A stretch of 64,000 bases of DNA from assembly GCA_029851415.1 (NCBI GenBank), contig CM056742.1, positions 145,085,121-145,149,120 of the forward strand. The letters are read 5' to 3'. Source of the DNA: Eretmocerus hayati (lineage: Eukaryota; Arthropoda; Insecta; Hymenoptera; Aphelinidae). The notes beneath the pieces are model-generated. The model was not told the DNA's origin and searched no databases. It worked only from the letters and a program-made list of their open reading frames with translations. Of this stretch, positions 23,480 to 38,300 are shown in pieces. Both the position numbers and the translations under genes were made by a program. The stretch's first letter is position 1. Every line of letters begins with the position of its first letter.

Positions 23480-26400
23480 TGAGGAAAAATAAATATGATT
23501 TTTCTACTATTTCTTCACAGAAAAAGAATCATGTATCTCATGCGTTTTTCAATTCCGTTCTACAGTGATTCATATGAGTCTGAATTTCTAAATTGAATAG
23601 CATGAGATGTTTGTGGAAATTTAAGACCTCAAAAGAGCAAATAGATATCGATAGTGCCTTCAACCAGTAAATATTGAAAGTAAATTATTTTTTCTTCTGT
23701 GGCTTCTTCAAGTCTCTAGAGTTCTATTTGACTGGCAGGCGTACTTCCATCTGTGACTGATATTACTACTAAAAGTAATAATTTCATTCGAAATATTCGT
23801 TGACTCCAAAATTATGTATTGCCCATTTTGGTGGTGCTAAATTCTCCACACAATTGTTATTCCACACCTGAAATACAAAACCGCTCGACTTGCAAGCTTT
23901 ACTTTTGCAAGCTCACTTCCACTAACACACCCACATTCTAATACCAATACAGATTGCACCCGTCTATAAGCTGCCAGACACGAATATAAGCAGGCCGAAG
24001 GAACATGAGACTTATCGTATATATCCACCAGTGGCTAGTTACATACATGCTGGTCGAGTTCGTGGCTCTCTCTGTCCAATGCACTTTCGCGCAAGTTCTT
24101 GGCATCGTCGCTCTTGAAAGCTGCGCTGCTCTGCTGCTGCTGACTTTGGCTCGCTCGATATTATTTTTAGAGACAGAAAGCTGGGGCGGCGCTTTGCGGC
24201 TGTCTTCTATATGTCGTATAGTGTATACGGCATGCGCAGATGAGTGGCCAGGGTTGCGACACCGCAAGGGCGGCTCTGCACCTCTTCTTTCACTTTGCAT
24301 GGCTTTAGCCAACTCTTTAGATATTGCAGCTGGTTCAGCTCTGCACAAAAATCGTTTGTGATGATCCCGTATTGCACATGCCAACGCCCGCAAAAACTGA
24401 TGACCGCATGCAGACAGTTCATTATGAGTTTTATATATTATTTGTAAGAAGACGAGTACATTGACCGAATATTGTCTTTTGCATTTCGAAGATGATGACA
24501 ATTATTTGACGACAGGTGATGTGGTCTGCAAGCTGCTCACCTGTCCTGAGTTGACATGACCGCCTTGCAGTTTGTACTCTGCGAGCTAAGAGTCGATAGA
24601 ATTTGTTTGGAGAATTGGAGCTGAGCTTGCAGGCATTTTTGGTTCACGATTGGATGATGCAAAAGCTTCAACCTCATTATTTCCACGCTTCGGGATTTTT
24701 CAAACATGATAATGCTGTAGTTGCACAATTGTACCGTTGACAACGTGAAATGTTACGCAATGTCAATGCTGATTTCCTCAAAGTATTTGCTCTACTACAA
24801 TCCTCGACTTACGATTTTCTGTTAGCAAGTCTGTACATAACCTCAATTTTTCGATCTCCAATATTATTGGAGCTTTATATCAAGAAATCTTTGCTGCCCC
24901 TGTACTCTGCGGGGACTGATCTCAGTTGGATTGAATAATTAATGTTCATCGGCATTGATTCTCAGATGCATGTATTTCATGTTTTATGTATGAAAAGGAT
25001 CACGTAATATTTTCCTGCGTACTCTGAAAAGCTGGATCAGAATGCATTTTCTTCAAGTCCTCGCACTCTTTGGTTACGGCATCGCGAGCGACTTTATCAT
25101 GTATTCCAATAAAATTGTGTCATGTTTTTCTGGTGGTGGTTGAAATGAAAAATCATCATCATAAGAATTTATTGATCAACGGCAGTCATCGATCCACAGA
25201 AAATCTTTTTTTTTTTAATTCATTCTCCTAGTCATACAGTGCCGAGTGAGAATTCTACGGTTAGTTTGTTGGCATGGACTAAACTGTCCCTGAATCTTTC
25301 TCTGAATATTATCACACACAGTTAACCACAATATCATGAAAAATACTCGCGATTCCATGTATTTTGGAAGTGTTAAAGTTTTTTTTGAATCAAAAACTAA
25401 TTATATCTTCCATAACCAGAAATTGTAGAAGTTGATTTACAAAGTTATTAGAATCGCACTACTTCTGATTTAATAATAAAGTACAACAAGAATGACAAGT
25501 TGCCCGTATCTAATGTAACGTTAAATATTACATCTGCCAAATCGTCGGTCGTGCGGCCTTCGAATTTGCTATTCTTAATCAATTCGAATCACATTCATCG
25601 CAAAATTTGCTTACTCATTTGGAAAGTCCTTGGAATGAGGCAAAACTTTGTTTCATTGAACTCACTAGTTGAAAAGTCAATACCGCTCGCAATACCGTGA
25701 TGGACTGTTGTCAATTGAAAAGAGCACAAAATTCTACCATTCAAACTAAAAACACGTGGTTCAGTAATTATACCTTGCAAATTTTTCTGCGCGTTAGTGC
25801 TCACAACTTCTCCATTCATAAAGAATTTCTAAACTAATCGAACACACGGCATTTCGTGTTCATACATAAACTTTGTCATCATCAAATTGGTGTACTCGTA
25901 CATTTGTAATCACATTAAAATTGATCCAGGAGACGGCAAATAGACAAAATATTTCCCTCGTTTTGAAGTCAGTAACAGTTGTCAGTGAAATGTTTATGAA
26001 TGGCAAAGGGTTGCCCATTTCTTGCCTCTAGCTATGAGTTTGGGCAAAAAAATCACGAAAAAAGACTGACTTTGTGGCTAAAAACTATAATTTATAAAAT
26101 TATTAAAATTATAATTATCTACAGATCGAGACTGGCAGGTTTTTAGGCATAAGGTCGTCGTCGTCGTCGGGATATCACCCCCGCGAATGAACCCGAGTCT
26201 ATAATAAAGTAGCTCCTATAATATCTCAGTTGCATAACAACGTCGCTCGGGAGCCGCTACTAAGCACCGTGTGGCGCTGCTGCTCTCTAATACAACACTA
26301 AAGCTCTGAGCTGTTGAAGCGCGCGGATCAATGAAACTCTGCGGTGCCGAAGGTTAAGCCCGGGCTGTATGATGCTTTTGCTGCTGCACCCTCTGTATTC

Positions 26401-28332
26401 CCTCGTGGTTGCTTCCTCTTTGCTTTGCTCCCTCAGATATTCTATTCACCCCGTGGAGCCTCGTGCATGGAGCTCTTTAGTTCTGTTATACAGTATGTGC
26501 AGGCTGCAGTCAATAGAGCTAGTATGCGGTTCTGGGTAAAATTTTTTGAAAATTTGATGTGTATTTATTTGGAGTCTTACAAAAAAAGCCACATCCACGC
26601 AAAATTGTGTGTGTTGATAAACCCATTACAGGCCACCATGAAATATCATCCAGGTTAGGTTCTAATTCCTCAATTTTCATCCATCTTTGAGTTTCTTGAG
26701 ATGCATTTTATGAATCTCGGAGATCATCCCAAGACCTTGAATGTTTGCTAATTCGCTCTGACTCACTTGTTTTGGCGCTGAGTTACTTTTAATTCGTTTC
26801 ATAGACAGATAAAGTTGTAAGAATTTTCGCTGCGATTTGGAATTTTCATAGGCGAATGAGCTTAGCTTAGCTTTTACACACTAAAAAATAATAAACTTGA
26901 GCTTATAATGAATCTTTTTTCATGAAAACGCCTTGGTTTCGTACAGGTTTTCTTGAAAAATCTTGACGTGGATGTGAAAACATTTGAAATTGGACCTCAG
27001 AATTGTCATGCGAAATCTCAATGATCTCCAACTCCTTTTCAATTATATAGACCATAAACGCCCTCCTCCATAGAGAATGTTCAAATTCTTGCACGAAACA
27101 GCGTGGTTCAACGTGTCACTAGCCTTGCTCTATGAACTAGGTCGACGCCCGTCTCGCGATAGTCTCGTGTCTGATGTTACGTGGTGGCGTTGAATGCCGG
27201 CAGGGTCAACGCTTTTGCCGGTTATAAGATACCTCCTCTCTAACTTCTCAGGGCTACTGTCTTGTCAATTTCTCACCCCCTTTCAATCTTTTCTCTCCTC
27301 TTTCATTTTAGGTAGGTCGGTACTACTATGCCACACCCATCCACAAATTTTGCAACGGCCCAAGTAAAAAAGCTTTAGAATCATCATCATAGAACTCTTG
27401 CAAGCTCCTCTCATCCAATGCGCATGTGCGCAAAGCAACGGCATAGCAGTGCACGAGGCCAGTCGTCGTTTGTGCCCCTGTAGAGCTTCATTCCACCCAG
27501 CTTCTATAACACAGAGCATACAGCAAAGCATATTCACCACCACCACCACCCACTATAGAGAAATCGATTGAGGCGCTGAACCCTGCCCTCTCGACGAGAC
27601 AGAGTTCTGCAATGCTATACTGTGTTAGTCCCTCTATATATCGCAAAATCAGCCTATACTCGTGTTATGTCCTATTGCGGTGTGTGAGTTTAACTCCCAC
27701 GAACTGCAAACTTCCACAACCCCCACATCAGTAATGTACGCAGTTCCTATATATTGTGTATATAGGGGTGCATGTGAAAAGCTCTATATAGTGTATAAAT
27801 GCGTTCCTATATATAATGTAGTTGTGCGCGCGAATCCCGAGGGGCTCTCTCTGTAAAATGTATCTATATCTAGGCCGGTCATTCAACCTATACTCTCCGC
27901 GAAGGGGTTCGAGACTGCAAACAGGTTTTATTCTATGCGTCCAAGCTTACAACGACGACAACTCGAGGTAAACTATATTCACTTTGGCGCATTCCACCCC
28001 TCCTTTGCTATTATATGTATGACTACGCATTGCACGATATGGTGGCTGTTTTTTGTGCTGCTTATGCGCGGTGCATGTAATACTTGATCCTCGTGCATCT
28101 TGTAAGTGTGTGTTTGTGTGTAAATGATGTATGGCACTTATATATCGAAGGGGTTCACTAGGCCTTTGAACTTTTAACGAGAAAGTAGTGCCACGTGTTT
28201 GAGGAATAGATTTTAATGGCAATTTTCTTTAAGTATATTCAAAATTGGATACGTTCATAGTCATATATTCGCAGATTAAATGCCACCACACACCATCGAT
28301 AGTGTTTTACACTGTATTATATTTCTATGGTT
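23480..28332. other. Gene-free stretch with a GC-richer patch at 24.0-24.4 kb
   Basis: Open frames at 23938-24501 (-) and 24005-24361 (+) overlap each other and lack domains, so they look like by-products of GC-rich, stop-poor DNA. A GTCGTC repeat sits near 26155-26171. The patch could be regulatory or a UTR exon, without direct support. Confidence 0.4.
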
Positions 28333-29349
28333 CACTGTAAATCTCTTGGAGGAAAAAAAACCTTCAACTACAGGTGATTTCCCCTCCAAGCTTAGAAGTA
28401 TTCTTGAATGCCTCTAATTGAAGGCATTTTTGCCCCCAACTTCGATATTTCTTAAGCGGTGACATTTTTTCAGAGGTTTTTCACATAACCTCCCATTTCC
28501 AAATCCTATGATTTGTGTGTTCATTGGTACAAAACTCAGAGCAATACTTTTCTTTCACGAAAAATTGCTGGGGACTTGATATCGTCAAATTATCATGGGG
28601 ATGATAAGGATGATGATATTTTGTACGAGATCAACATTTTAAAATTTGTTGTGTGGATGATTGAATCATAATCAATACTTAACTCTTGCCAAAGAATTCT
28701 TTGGAATGAGCTATTAATTTGACTTCTTCAACAATACTCTTTTTGGTGGGGAAGATAATCAATGGCAATAACAAGGCCCTAAATAGAGGCCCCTTCGGAA
28801 GGGCCCATCAGCATGCACGATTTTTGAAAAAACGTCCAAAACCTTGAAGCAAAAGGTTTAGCCGATTGACGATCAATCTTCACTACATAAATGTGCAAAA
28901 AAATCATCGACCCTCTCGAAGGGACCTAGATTGGGCATTGTTATTGTGATTCATCTTATGTTTTCCACAAAAATGAGGGAGTTGTTGAAGAATCCATAAT
29001 AGCCCTCTCCAAATAACCCTTTGGCAAAAGTATACGTATCAATTGATGATACATAATTCACGCAACGAATTCCAAAATATTTGTCACATGCAATATCATT
29101 ATTTCCATGATGATCAAATGATATCATGTCTCTCCAAATTTTTTTGTAGAAGAAAATTACTGCTTCGAGTTTTGTATCAATGATCACAAGTCGTAAGTAT
29201 CAGGGACTAGAGGTTATGTAAACACCGATGAAGAAAATTCCAAGTTGAAGGCAAAATGTCTTCAGTTAGAGGCATTCAAGAATACCTCTAAACTCGGAGG
29301 GAAGATTACCTGCACTTGAAGGCTTTTTTCCTCCAAGATATTTACAGTG
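28333..29349. mobile_element. 1-kb foldback DNA transposon with CACTG ends (possible CMC type)
   Basis: It begins CACTGTAAATCTCTTGGAGG and ends with the near reverse complement (CCTCCAAGATATTTACAGTG). The two arms match, with scattered differences, for most of their length. Paired blocks include ATTCTTGAATGCCTCTAA near 28411 and 29260-29285, TTGCCAAAG near 28686 and 29020, CTTCTTCAACAA near 28722 and 28985, and CAATAACAA near 28760 and 28940. The whole unit is thus a giant imperfect palindrome. CACTG ends occur in CMC (CACTA/Mirage/Chapaev) elements; the flanking TT/TT is only a weak 2-bp duplication. A 78-codon minus-strand frame at 28951-29187 lies in one arm and is probably not a gene. Confidence 0.75.
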
Positions 29350-30280
29350 TTATACATTAACGATCTAGAACCTAGTGAATGACACATTATTTCCGCACAC
29401 CGAGTGGTATTTTTCGGTCAAATTCAAAACCAAAAGTTGAAATTGTCACAAGTATGCAAGAACCAACCCCGTCCAAGTGCTGTTATCCATCAGCTGTGTC
29501 AGCAAGGATCTTAAGAAATTATAGAGAAAAGTGACATTTCCGCATAGAAGATGGAAAACTTTTCCTTTTGGAGTGTCTGAATGGGGAAAAGAAAATCATA
29601 TTATTGAATATGAAGAAAATCTTTGTACGAATCGTGTGGAAATTTTCTATCGATGCTATCCGTTGTCTCTTGTCAAAAATTGGAAAAATCGTGAACAAAA
29701 AAGCCATGACGATTATCGTGATCATCCACATCGAAATTATCCTTTTTCAAGTCTCCAAACGTTTCCATCTATGCGTAAGATTTCTCGTGCATATTTTTTG
29801 GTCGTCGTAATCAATGTCTCGAAGGATCTTTCAATGTCCTCCTAAGCAAAACTTTCTTCATAAAGATATTTCATTACTTTCCCGAAAAATTCTTTCATTT
29901 CTTCTACAAGAATTTCCATCATGAAGTGTATCAAGAAGAACGACCATAAAAACTATAAGGAATAATTCGACGACTTAACCCGTCATCCCACAATCTCTAT
30001 CCTACATTCAAAAATTTTACTCTCACAGTGTCATTGTAATGCCTGTGATGCAGCAAGTTCACCGGCCTCTCGTTTAAAAATTTCACAAAAGAAGCAGAGT
30101 AGCAGCAGAGCCCGCTTCACTGTTCAACTCTCATTCGCGAATACCACTCTTTTTGGTAATGTTCATAATATACGGAAGGGTCGCGGAAGTATGCAGAAGA
30201 AGGGAACGAATGAAAAGAAAGACCCGGGTACATTCTCAAAAAGTAAAAAAAATATGCGAGAGCTCTTTACGGGGTAAAAG

Positions 30281-30282
30281 AG

Positions 30283-30331
<49 letters not shown>
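30281..30331. repeat. (GA)n microsatellite
   Basis: An almost uninterrupted GA dinucleotide tract of about 50 bp. Long open frames through it on both strands (30153-30713 and 30163-30717) encode alternating RE or LS repeats and are artefacts of the repeat. Confidence 0.9.
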
Positions 30332-30335
<4 letters not shown>

Positions 30336-33300
30336 GGGGTTGATGGTGGCAGGGCAATTTGCAAATCACGCTCTGATGTTCGCGAAACTCGCCTCTCCAC
30401 CATTGCCGAGCGCATAGAGAGCGAGAGCGACTCTCGCCATCATATATGCCTCTACATAGATACATGCACACACATAGACACAAACACAGGTTCACATCAG
30501 AGAGTGCAAAGTCTCGGCCACGAGAGCATGAGCATGAGCCATGCCTGCACAGCCAACAACCCTGTCTTCGCGGGGTGGCAAAAGAGAGAAACTGGATCCA
30601 GGGTCGATCAATATATACTCTCCACCGCCACCACCACCATACTATCACACTGCGCGCGCAACGATTACTGCCATAGAGAAGAGCACGGTGGTCGCGACCC
30701 CGGGATAATATAGCCACGTGGAGAGCCAGGACGCATCCCGCGGGATATGATGGTATACATATATATACCTATTATGTCGCGGGAGGAGTGACAGAAACAG
30801 AAAGAAAGAGAGAGAGAAATGAAAACTGGTTGTTGCCGAGGACGTCGCTCCGTTTCAATTGCGCCCCCTATGTAGGTTTCATATACATTATAACATTAGA
30901 GAGCGAGTTTTGAGCGCATATTTGGGGGTTGACGCTTTGTGATCAGCCTTGGTGAAGTTTTTTTAATGAAAGAGTGAGAGAGAGAGAGAGAGAAAAAGAG
31001 AGAAGAGAGAAGAGTTGGACCAAGAAAGACAATGGGTAACCAGGACTGAAAATAATAAAGAACGAGAATTTTGCTGCCGTGGCGATGATAATAATGCTTC
31101 TCTCTCTCTTTCCACGTGCTGCTGCAATTACGTATGAGAACAACTGCCTCGTTGATGTGGAATCCGAAAGATCAATGAGTACTTTCTCGCTTTATACTTC
31201 TTTTCGAAGGGGAAGTTTTACTGTTTTACGTTTTGAACAGATTTTGAACTGCGGTGGTTGCATTTAGAAGCAATGGCGCTGTTGCCAACGAGAGCAAGAA
31301 TTGCAAGCCCCTTGCCATGATGCAGCCAGAAGTTGCCCAACAACCATATCAGAGTCGTGAGCTTTTTGACTTCCATACTATAGAATGCATTGCTTATCAG
31401 AGAAAGAGAAGGAGCTTGGTTACTAGGCTTTGAGATTATAATACCAAAAATGGGTAACTCAGCTTGTTTTTACTTTCATGCAATGAGAGCTGCTGCTTCT
31501 ATGCATACACGCTTTGTATCTGGGTAAACTTTATGTATGTATGTATGTGAATGTGAGTATGTCTGAGCTTGTATAGGGTGCATAGTGCATACAAACAGTT
31601 TCAAAGCACATAATATGCAAGACTGAATCGAGTTGAGTCTGACAGTGATGCCAGCAGCTGTATACAGTATGTTCCAAAATCGTTGTGTATACGAAATGTA
31701 TACCTTTGTAGTAAGCACTACTACGCGTTTGCCAACAATACCCTTACACATTATGAGTAAAGGAAAATTTTTATGATCAGGAACAGAGGAGACTTGTTCT
31801 TACTTGCGTCACTCGTTCCGAACAAAAAAGTCGGGCAACAGTTACACGTGCTGAGATGTTCTCAATTGAAAGTTTCCGGAAACTCTTACAAAAGAGTGTC
31901 TGAAGATACTTCGTACATCTCAATTCTCGAATGTCCTGATCATACTTGACATGGAGTTTTGGTATGAGAGTATGAATGTAACAGAAAGTCATTGCTTTTG
32001 CGATTTCAAGAGCGAGTATGTCCATCGTTGATAGAAGTTGGTAAAGTCTATGAAGTATCTTTATGACCTTTGTCACATCGGACTTTCATGAGGTCCATAT
32101 GCCTATTTATCCAGGAGTTTCCTTTAACAAGATTTACCTGTGTTCGATCCTGAACTTCAAAAATAAGTAAATAACAGCACTCTCGCGTATTCATCTCATT
32201 GTCATTCAAATGTAATATTTTCAGTGTAAGTTGAACAATTTTGACAGAGAAAGAGGGAGGGAGAGAGACCAGTGAGAGAAATCTTGACAAAATCTTGATT
32301 TACCATGACACAATAACTACCATGCATTAAAGTCAGTACACTATTATGTCTCACTTTCAAACCTTCTGCATGCATCAAGACCCAGAAATACCCAACTACA
32401 TAGTTACTATGATAAGGTATGCTTCAAGGAATGACTCCAAAAGGACAAGAACTTTGAAATTTAAGGGTTATGACGCGAAGTCAAACATGACTTGGTGGTC
32501 TGGATTGACAAGTTGATTATATAAATTATCTTCTGATGGAGTCAAATCACGACTGGATCAACGATCATAAATGAACTCTTTCCACGCGTCTGTGACAGAA
32601 GAAATTCTTTTTTCAAAGCCAAATCGTAAGGTGTGTTCCATAAAAGGCTAGAGTATGATATTATGAGAACATTTTCTTGCACCAACCAGACAGGTCGATA
32701 ATCGTACGACAGAGGATATAAGAAACGAGTGTAATGACTGCAGTGGCATTATACTGCAGAAAGGACGAACAGTGGCAGTGGCAAGAGATATATAGAGACA
32801 GAGAGCGAAAGAGCCGGCCGGCAACTAGGTCAATGCCTGCTCGCGAGCTCGCTATGTGCACCCGCCACGTTGCAATCGCCGGGGTTTGCTGAACCCTACC
32901 CAGAGAGTAAAAAAAGTTGAATACAAACGCAATTTAATTATGTACACGTTCACAGCAGCCATGTCACTTTGAAGAAAGCCCCCAAGCAAGAATAGTCAAA
33001 AGTAAGTTCTGAGCTTGCAAGAGTACTTGAGCTTGAGGTTGCTTGCCAGTGCCGGCAGTACTGCCAACTTCAGCACATTACCTATACTACAAAGTCATTA
33101 TGCCGTCGAGACTCCTATTTTGAAGCTCCTCAGTGGTGCTTGTACTCGTCTGTATAGCAGCTAGCATAGAATCCCGGCTCTGTGCCGGTAACTAGGCCAG
33201 CCACATCGATCCGATATACTGCAAGAGCCGGCCGCAAGCTCCTCGTCTCTCGCAGTAATGCCAACTTACTGAACACGTACAAGAAAGTATTCGGCTAGCT

Positions 33301-35073
33301 TGCGAGTTGCATGGACTGTTCACGTCTTTGAAGGATTTTTTGTGTGAGATCTCAAGATGAGTTTTGGAAAGTCAGGGATCAAAAAACCAATAAAAACTTG
33401 ACACACCCGGAAAACAATGACAAGCACTTGGACTGTGTAGATCACAATCCAGTTAGAGTCGTCAAAATTGAGTAGCGTGTTGCTGTCAAAATTCTAACAC
33501 TCATTACAACTCATCCTGGATAATAGACCTGTACAGAAATAAAATTCGTTTCGATATGCAATGCCTCACAAATTTAGAACTATTTTCATCCAGGTATTAG
33601 AATGACAATACTTCCAGGAAGCCTGTGATAACAATTGAGGTTACAGACTTTTTAGATTGAGTAAGAAGAAGAGAGCAAACTCAAGATGTCAAGGTTTAGA
33701 AACAAGAACTCGAGCTCAGAAAGTTAATGTCACTTCTACTAAATACAAATGGGGTACGGATGAATTGATTCCCTTGTTAACCATCAGAAGACTAATCGGA
33801 AATTTTCTTTTGTACCATTGCTAAATGTCAATAGCATGTGCACGCTACGTGAAAATAGATTGAAACAACGTACGTCCTATATAGCAGATCAATCGCTTTT
33901 CGCTTTGCATCGATTGTTTGTTTATCCTTGCAAATCTGCCTGTCTGGTACATGGTATGACGTTTGTTTTCTGTGTTCCATTTGACATTTGGCTTGTGTAA
34001 GAAGAGAAATGGATTCATCAAACCTGCGTGATTTTGCACTGACTTCTTCAATGAACGATATATTGCAAATTGTTGATCGATACAATGCCAAAATTAATAG
34101 TGACTTTTAAACTCTGGATGCACATCGAAACGTCGTCTGCAACACAAGTTTTAGCTCTGCAAGATCTACTATTATTTTCAGAATCGACAGGGTCTCTTGA
34201 AGCATCACAACAGTCAATGGGAATGAGTCAGGGGATAAAACCTCGGATAAAACACTTACAACATTATTACAAATCTAATACCGTGGCCTGTTTATACCCG
34301 CCGTCGCTCTGCCGCACCTGCCATTTGTGACTCGAAAATTATGCGCGCGTGAACTAAATGAGGCAGTGTACACATTTCGTCACCTCCACCATAGCAGTCG
34401 CTTTGGTTTCGTGTCATCGTTCGTTTTCGTTCCCTGCATCTATACAGTGTCGCTTGCTTGAGTCGTGCTCGAGTGAAATCGATTGTCGCAATGGTTTGGA
34501 GCGAAAATTTACCTCACCCGTACCACTAGGCAACTCTTTGCTCTTTGAGGTTTTCCTGTGACTTTGTTTCTGTTTTTGTATGCAAACTTGTAACACTCTT
34601 GAACCGTGATGAAGTATAAAGTCAGATAATCTAGTTTTATCAATTTCTTTACTTCTATGCTGGGGAAATTCCTTCGTAATACATGTAACTGCCTAAAAAT
34701 AACTATGGTTTTTTTTTGTGTTTAAGAACCTTCATTTTGGAATATTGTGTCTTGGTAAAATACGTGTGTCTTGTCACTGCTGAGATATCCCAAGATCAAA
34801 GATTTGCTAGACATAAATTTTCCGCTGATGATAAACAGTAGAAGACTGGTTTCTCATGAGGTTAAGGACTATCACCTAAGATTATAATAGTAATCATACA
34901 GAGTTGATCATTGCCTGAACATTTAGAAGAAAATTCACTTCAGAATCGAGGGAAACAGTACTAGTAATTTTTCACTCGAAATTTTGTTTTGTCTCAAAAA
35001 AACATATCACCATCATCTGTGACAGTCACGTGAACATAGCCCCAATCAAGGCCAGCATATCCTGAACATATCC

Positions 35074-35349
35074 TCAAAACCATTTGCAAATTCGCAATGC
35101 CACACAGAGCACTTGGCTGTCGACAATATCACCAGCGAACTCCATTAGTATTCGCGAGTCAACGGATTTCTTGTCTCTGAAACCGACAAATCGTACAAGG
35201 ATTTGCGAAACCTGCGCTTTCGGTAAATTTCGCAATAGACGCTCTCCAAAGAGTGGTAAAAAAAGGGGGCCATCACGTAGGTATACTTTTAAAAAGTCGC
35301 GAGTTCGCCCGTGAGCGTAGATCGCACAATTATCAAACTTTGCAAACAA
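35074..35349 (-). other. Unassigned 91-codon open frame, possible exon or degraded element
   Basis: On the minus strand it reads MFAKFDNCAIYAHGR... through LRDGPLFLPLFGERLLRN and a hydrophobic C-terminus. The opposite strand is also open (35084-35314) with a basic, serine-rich product. The patch is richer in GC than its surroundings. I recognise no family, and no splice partner is visible. Confidence 0.15.
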
Positions 35350-38300
35350 AACTTACATATATATTCATCTATCCAACCAGACACCAGACAATTTTACACC
35401 GACCAGACACATCAGACAAACTCTAACGTAAGACACAAATCCTAACCGGTTAGCTTTTTGTAATGAGAATTAGCACGTCCGTGTCTCCTTATACACTTCT
35501 CGAGGTCACTGTATTCACATTGAGAATCTTAGAAAAGTATCTCGTAGCGTATCACTTCGAGATTTTTTTTTTACTGAAATCAGAATTTTTGCACCGACTC
35601 GAGTATTTTATTATACGGAATGAATGATGACGCAATATTCAACACGGCAGCTTGCACAGTGACAGTGTATTAGATCGTATGATGGGAAGGAAAGGCGAGC
35701 CGGACACAGTGGGGGCTCGTGATTGGAATTCTTATTAACTTTACGCTTGTCTGCTGTTATATTATGGCGTATGACAAATCCAAGCGAATCAGCTTTCGAC
35801 TTAACATGGCTCCTTTTGCGATCTTAGTTTCAATGCATGCATGCGCGAAACACGAGGTATACCTCCTGTTTCTCTTATAAGAGAGAGCAAGAGAGTCTCT
35901 CATCAGACACGGCACCTTGTTCGATTGGCAAAGGTGTGAGTATCTACATATCGTGTCTCTCTCATAAACCTCTTAGCGAGATTGGGAAGAGGGAAGAGTG
36001 AACAATCAACTGCAGGATATGCGGGTATTGAACAGATGATGGAGCATGCAGAAGTTCATTGTTCATGGGGATAAATGGCCAAGTCACGAAAAATGCAATA
36101 CAAAACAAGTAAACTTGGGTAAATTTTTGAGAAGATCGAAGATAAAATTCTTGGTTCAGATTCAGATATGAAGTTTGAAAGTTAATTTGTCAGGATTCAG
36201 AGAGATACCAGCAACGAATAGCGGCTTATTCCAAAGCATGCAGAAAGCAGTAGAACTCGTTTGAAAATGGAACGCGGTTGTGTATAGATCGATATCCTAT
36301 TAAACGATCGAGAGTGGAAAAAAGACAACCGCGAAAAGAAACTCGTACTGCCACTTTTTTCTACTCAAAATATCATTTGAGAGACATTAGCATTTGAACG
36401 GAAATGAGGTATGGCTATCCCCAATCTTGCTCATTAGTCTATGCAAAGTTGCTCTCTCACCTATAGAAATAAGTGTAGCCAGAGATTTTTGACAAACGTT
36501 TTGCAAATGGATGCTTACATGTGTCAAAAACAGCATGTCAAAGCTGAACCTCGAGCTGAACAGATCAAGAGTTATTAAAAGGTCTGGTACTAGCGTCTCT
36601 GGAAACTTTCTTTCGCCCAAGCATCGAATTTTTTTATGTATTTTTCGACAATCTTAGATTTATTGAAGTGCTTCAGAGAATAAAGTGACCTAAAATCTAT
36701 GATACTTCCACATATTAATCCTGCAACCGAAAATTAGCCTTTTGATAATGGAGGTCTGGGAAGGAGCTTAAAAGCATGAGTAGAAGAATATGTAGAAAAA
36801 CCAGTTGATATCACGGCTGGCTCTTGTATTGTATTCCAAGTGAAAGAATTTGAAAAATGACACGTGAGAGCTAAAATATCTTCAATTTATGTAAATACGA
36901 CATTAGCTAAGCGAGTATTCTTCTTCTAAATCTACAACTTTATGATGATTTTCTGAGTTATTAATGCAAATAATGAGATTCAAGTGTTCAAATTGGAACA
37001 TAAAAAATTTTACGATCATGAACTGATCACCCACTTCTTCAGTACTCGGCCAGGAGGACCAATAAATTTCTCATTTGACAAGAAACAACTTGTAGAAGGT
37101 AAAGTCCAAAATGCAAGTCTTTCTACAGTCCCGAAACCGTTGTGAGCAGTTGCAAAAAAACAGTTTGATTTGTCTGGATCCTCCAATAAATAACTTGCGA
37201 AGTTGAATCAAAATCGTGACAAAGTTGCATCCAGTTCGGGAAAGTTATTGCTCCATTCCACTGTACGTCCTGATCCATATCAAGTGGAATATGAATAGTT
37301 TATCAATCATCCTTGTATGCATTGTTATAAAATGTGCATGGGCCGCATATACACCTCCACTCGCACCTCCAGCATCTCTGTCTTAAATATTCAACATTCC
37401 AAATTACCGGACAAATTGATACACCTGCTAGTTCGGATGTCAATTTCTTCACCGCTTGGTGGACGTTAAGTGTTTATGATAACCAGAGAGAAAAAGACAA
37501 GTTCAAAAATGTTAACCGCTTGTCCATACGAAAGGAGTTCAAGAAAAGCGTTCCGTCGCTGATATGACGCGCGTGCGGGTTCACGATCGCCGAGAAGAGA
37601 AAGTCTGTTTTTCGGGGCCAGAGCCAAATACACTGGCTGGTTTTTAATCGAGCGGGCCTACGTACTACACAGTGAACAACAATATATAGTCAGGTAGGAT
37701 ATTCGGCAGCTTTCGAGGACCATCGTGGCCGCAAGAGATAATCGAGTTGGACCGTATATACGCGCGAGTCACGCCATCAACAAGAAGAGAGCTGAGTAGG
37801 TGAACGGGCTCAAAAGTCTTTGGCTCTTGATGTGCTCACTCTGGAACAGAGTTTCGGCAACGAGATATCTGACTCTCTCGTGCCCGCACAGGGTACCGTT
37901 ATTATGTGTCGAGAAAGCAAGAGGGGGGGAGGCTACCAAAAACAAAACTGACTCTTCCCCCCGGGCTGATTAAAAGGCTGAAAGCAGATCTCTGAATGTG
38001 CATTCGATGCAACCTACGGGGGGTTCTACCTTCAAGACCGTTATACGTCAGCTTTTGCGAGTTTCAAGCTACCTTTCTTGTATGCAAAGACTATACAGCA
38101 TTTAAAAATTTTCAACTCGATAGAGGGGGACTATGTATTAAAAAATGTTCGCTATCATTGTCTGGATTCTTTTTCCCTCAACTAGTGTGCTGTATGATGG
38201 GTTGGGTGAATATCCGGGTAGCGTTTTGGCTGCTAATCTCTGCAAGAATGAATGCAAATTCTGTGTAGTTGCAAGAAACGGGATTTCATCGAATGTTTCG

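Noticed and set aside
23938..24501. 187-codon minus frame
   Set aside because: A plus frame overlaps it and composition explains both; no family features and no splice partners.
28951..29187. 78-codon minus frame in the CACTG foldback element
   Set aside because: It lies in one arm of the palindrome; the other arm shows no matching coding conservation.
30153..30717. Long open frames on both strands (184-186 codons)
   Set aside because: They run through a (GA)n microsatellite, which has no stops in any frame.
32825..32840. AGGTCAATGCCT, resembling an ecdysone response element
   Set aside because: One half site fits, but the second does not match TGACCT closely enough to call.
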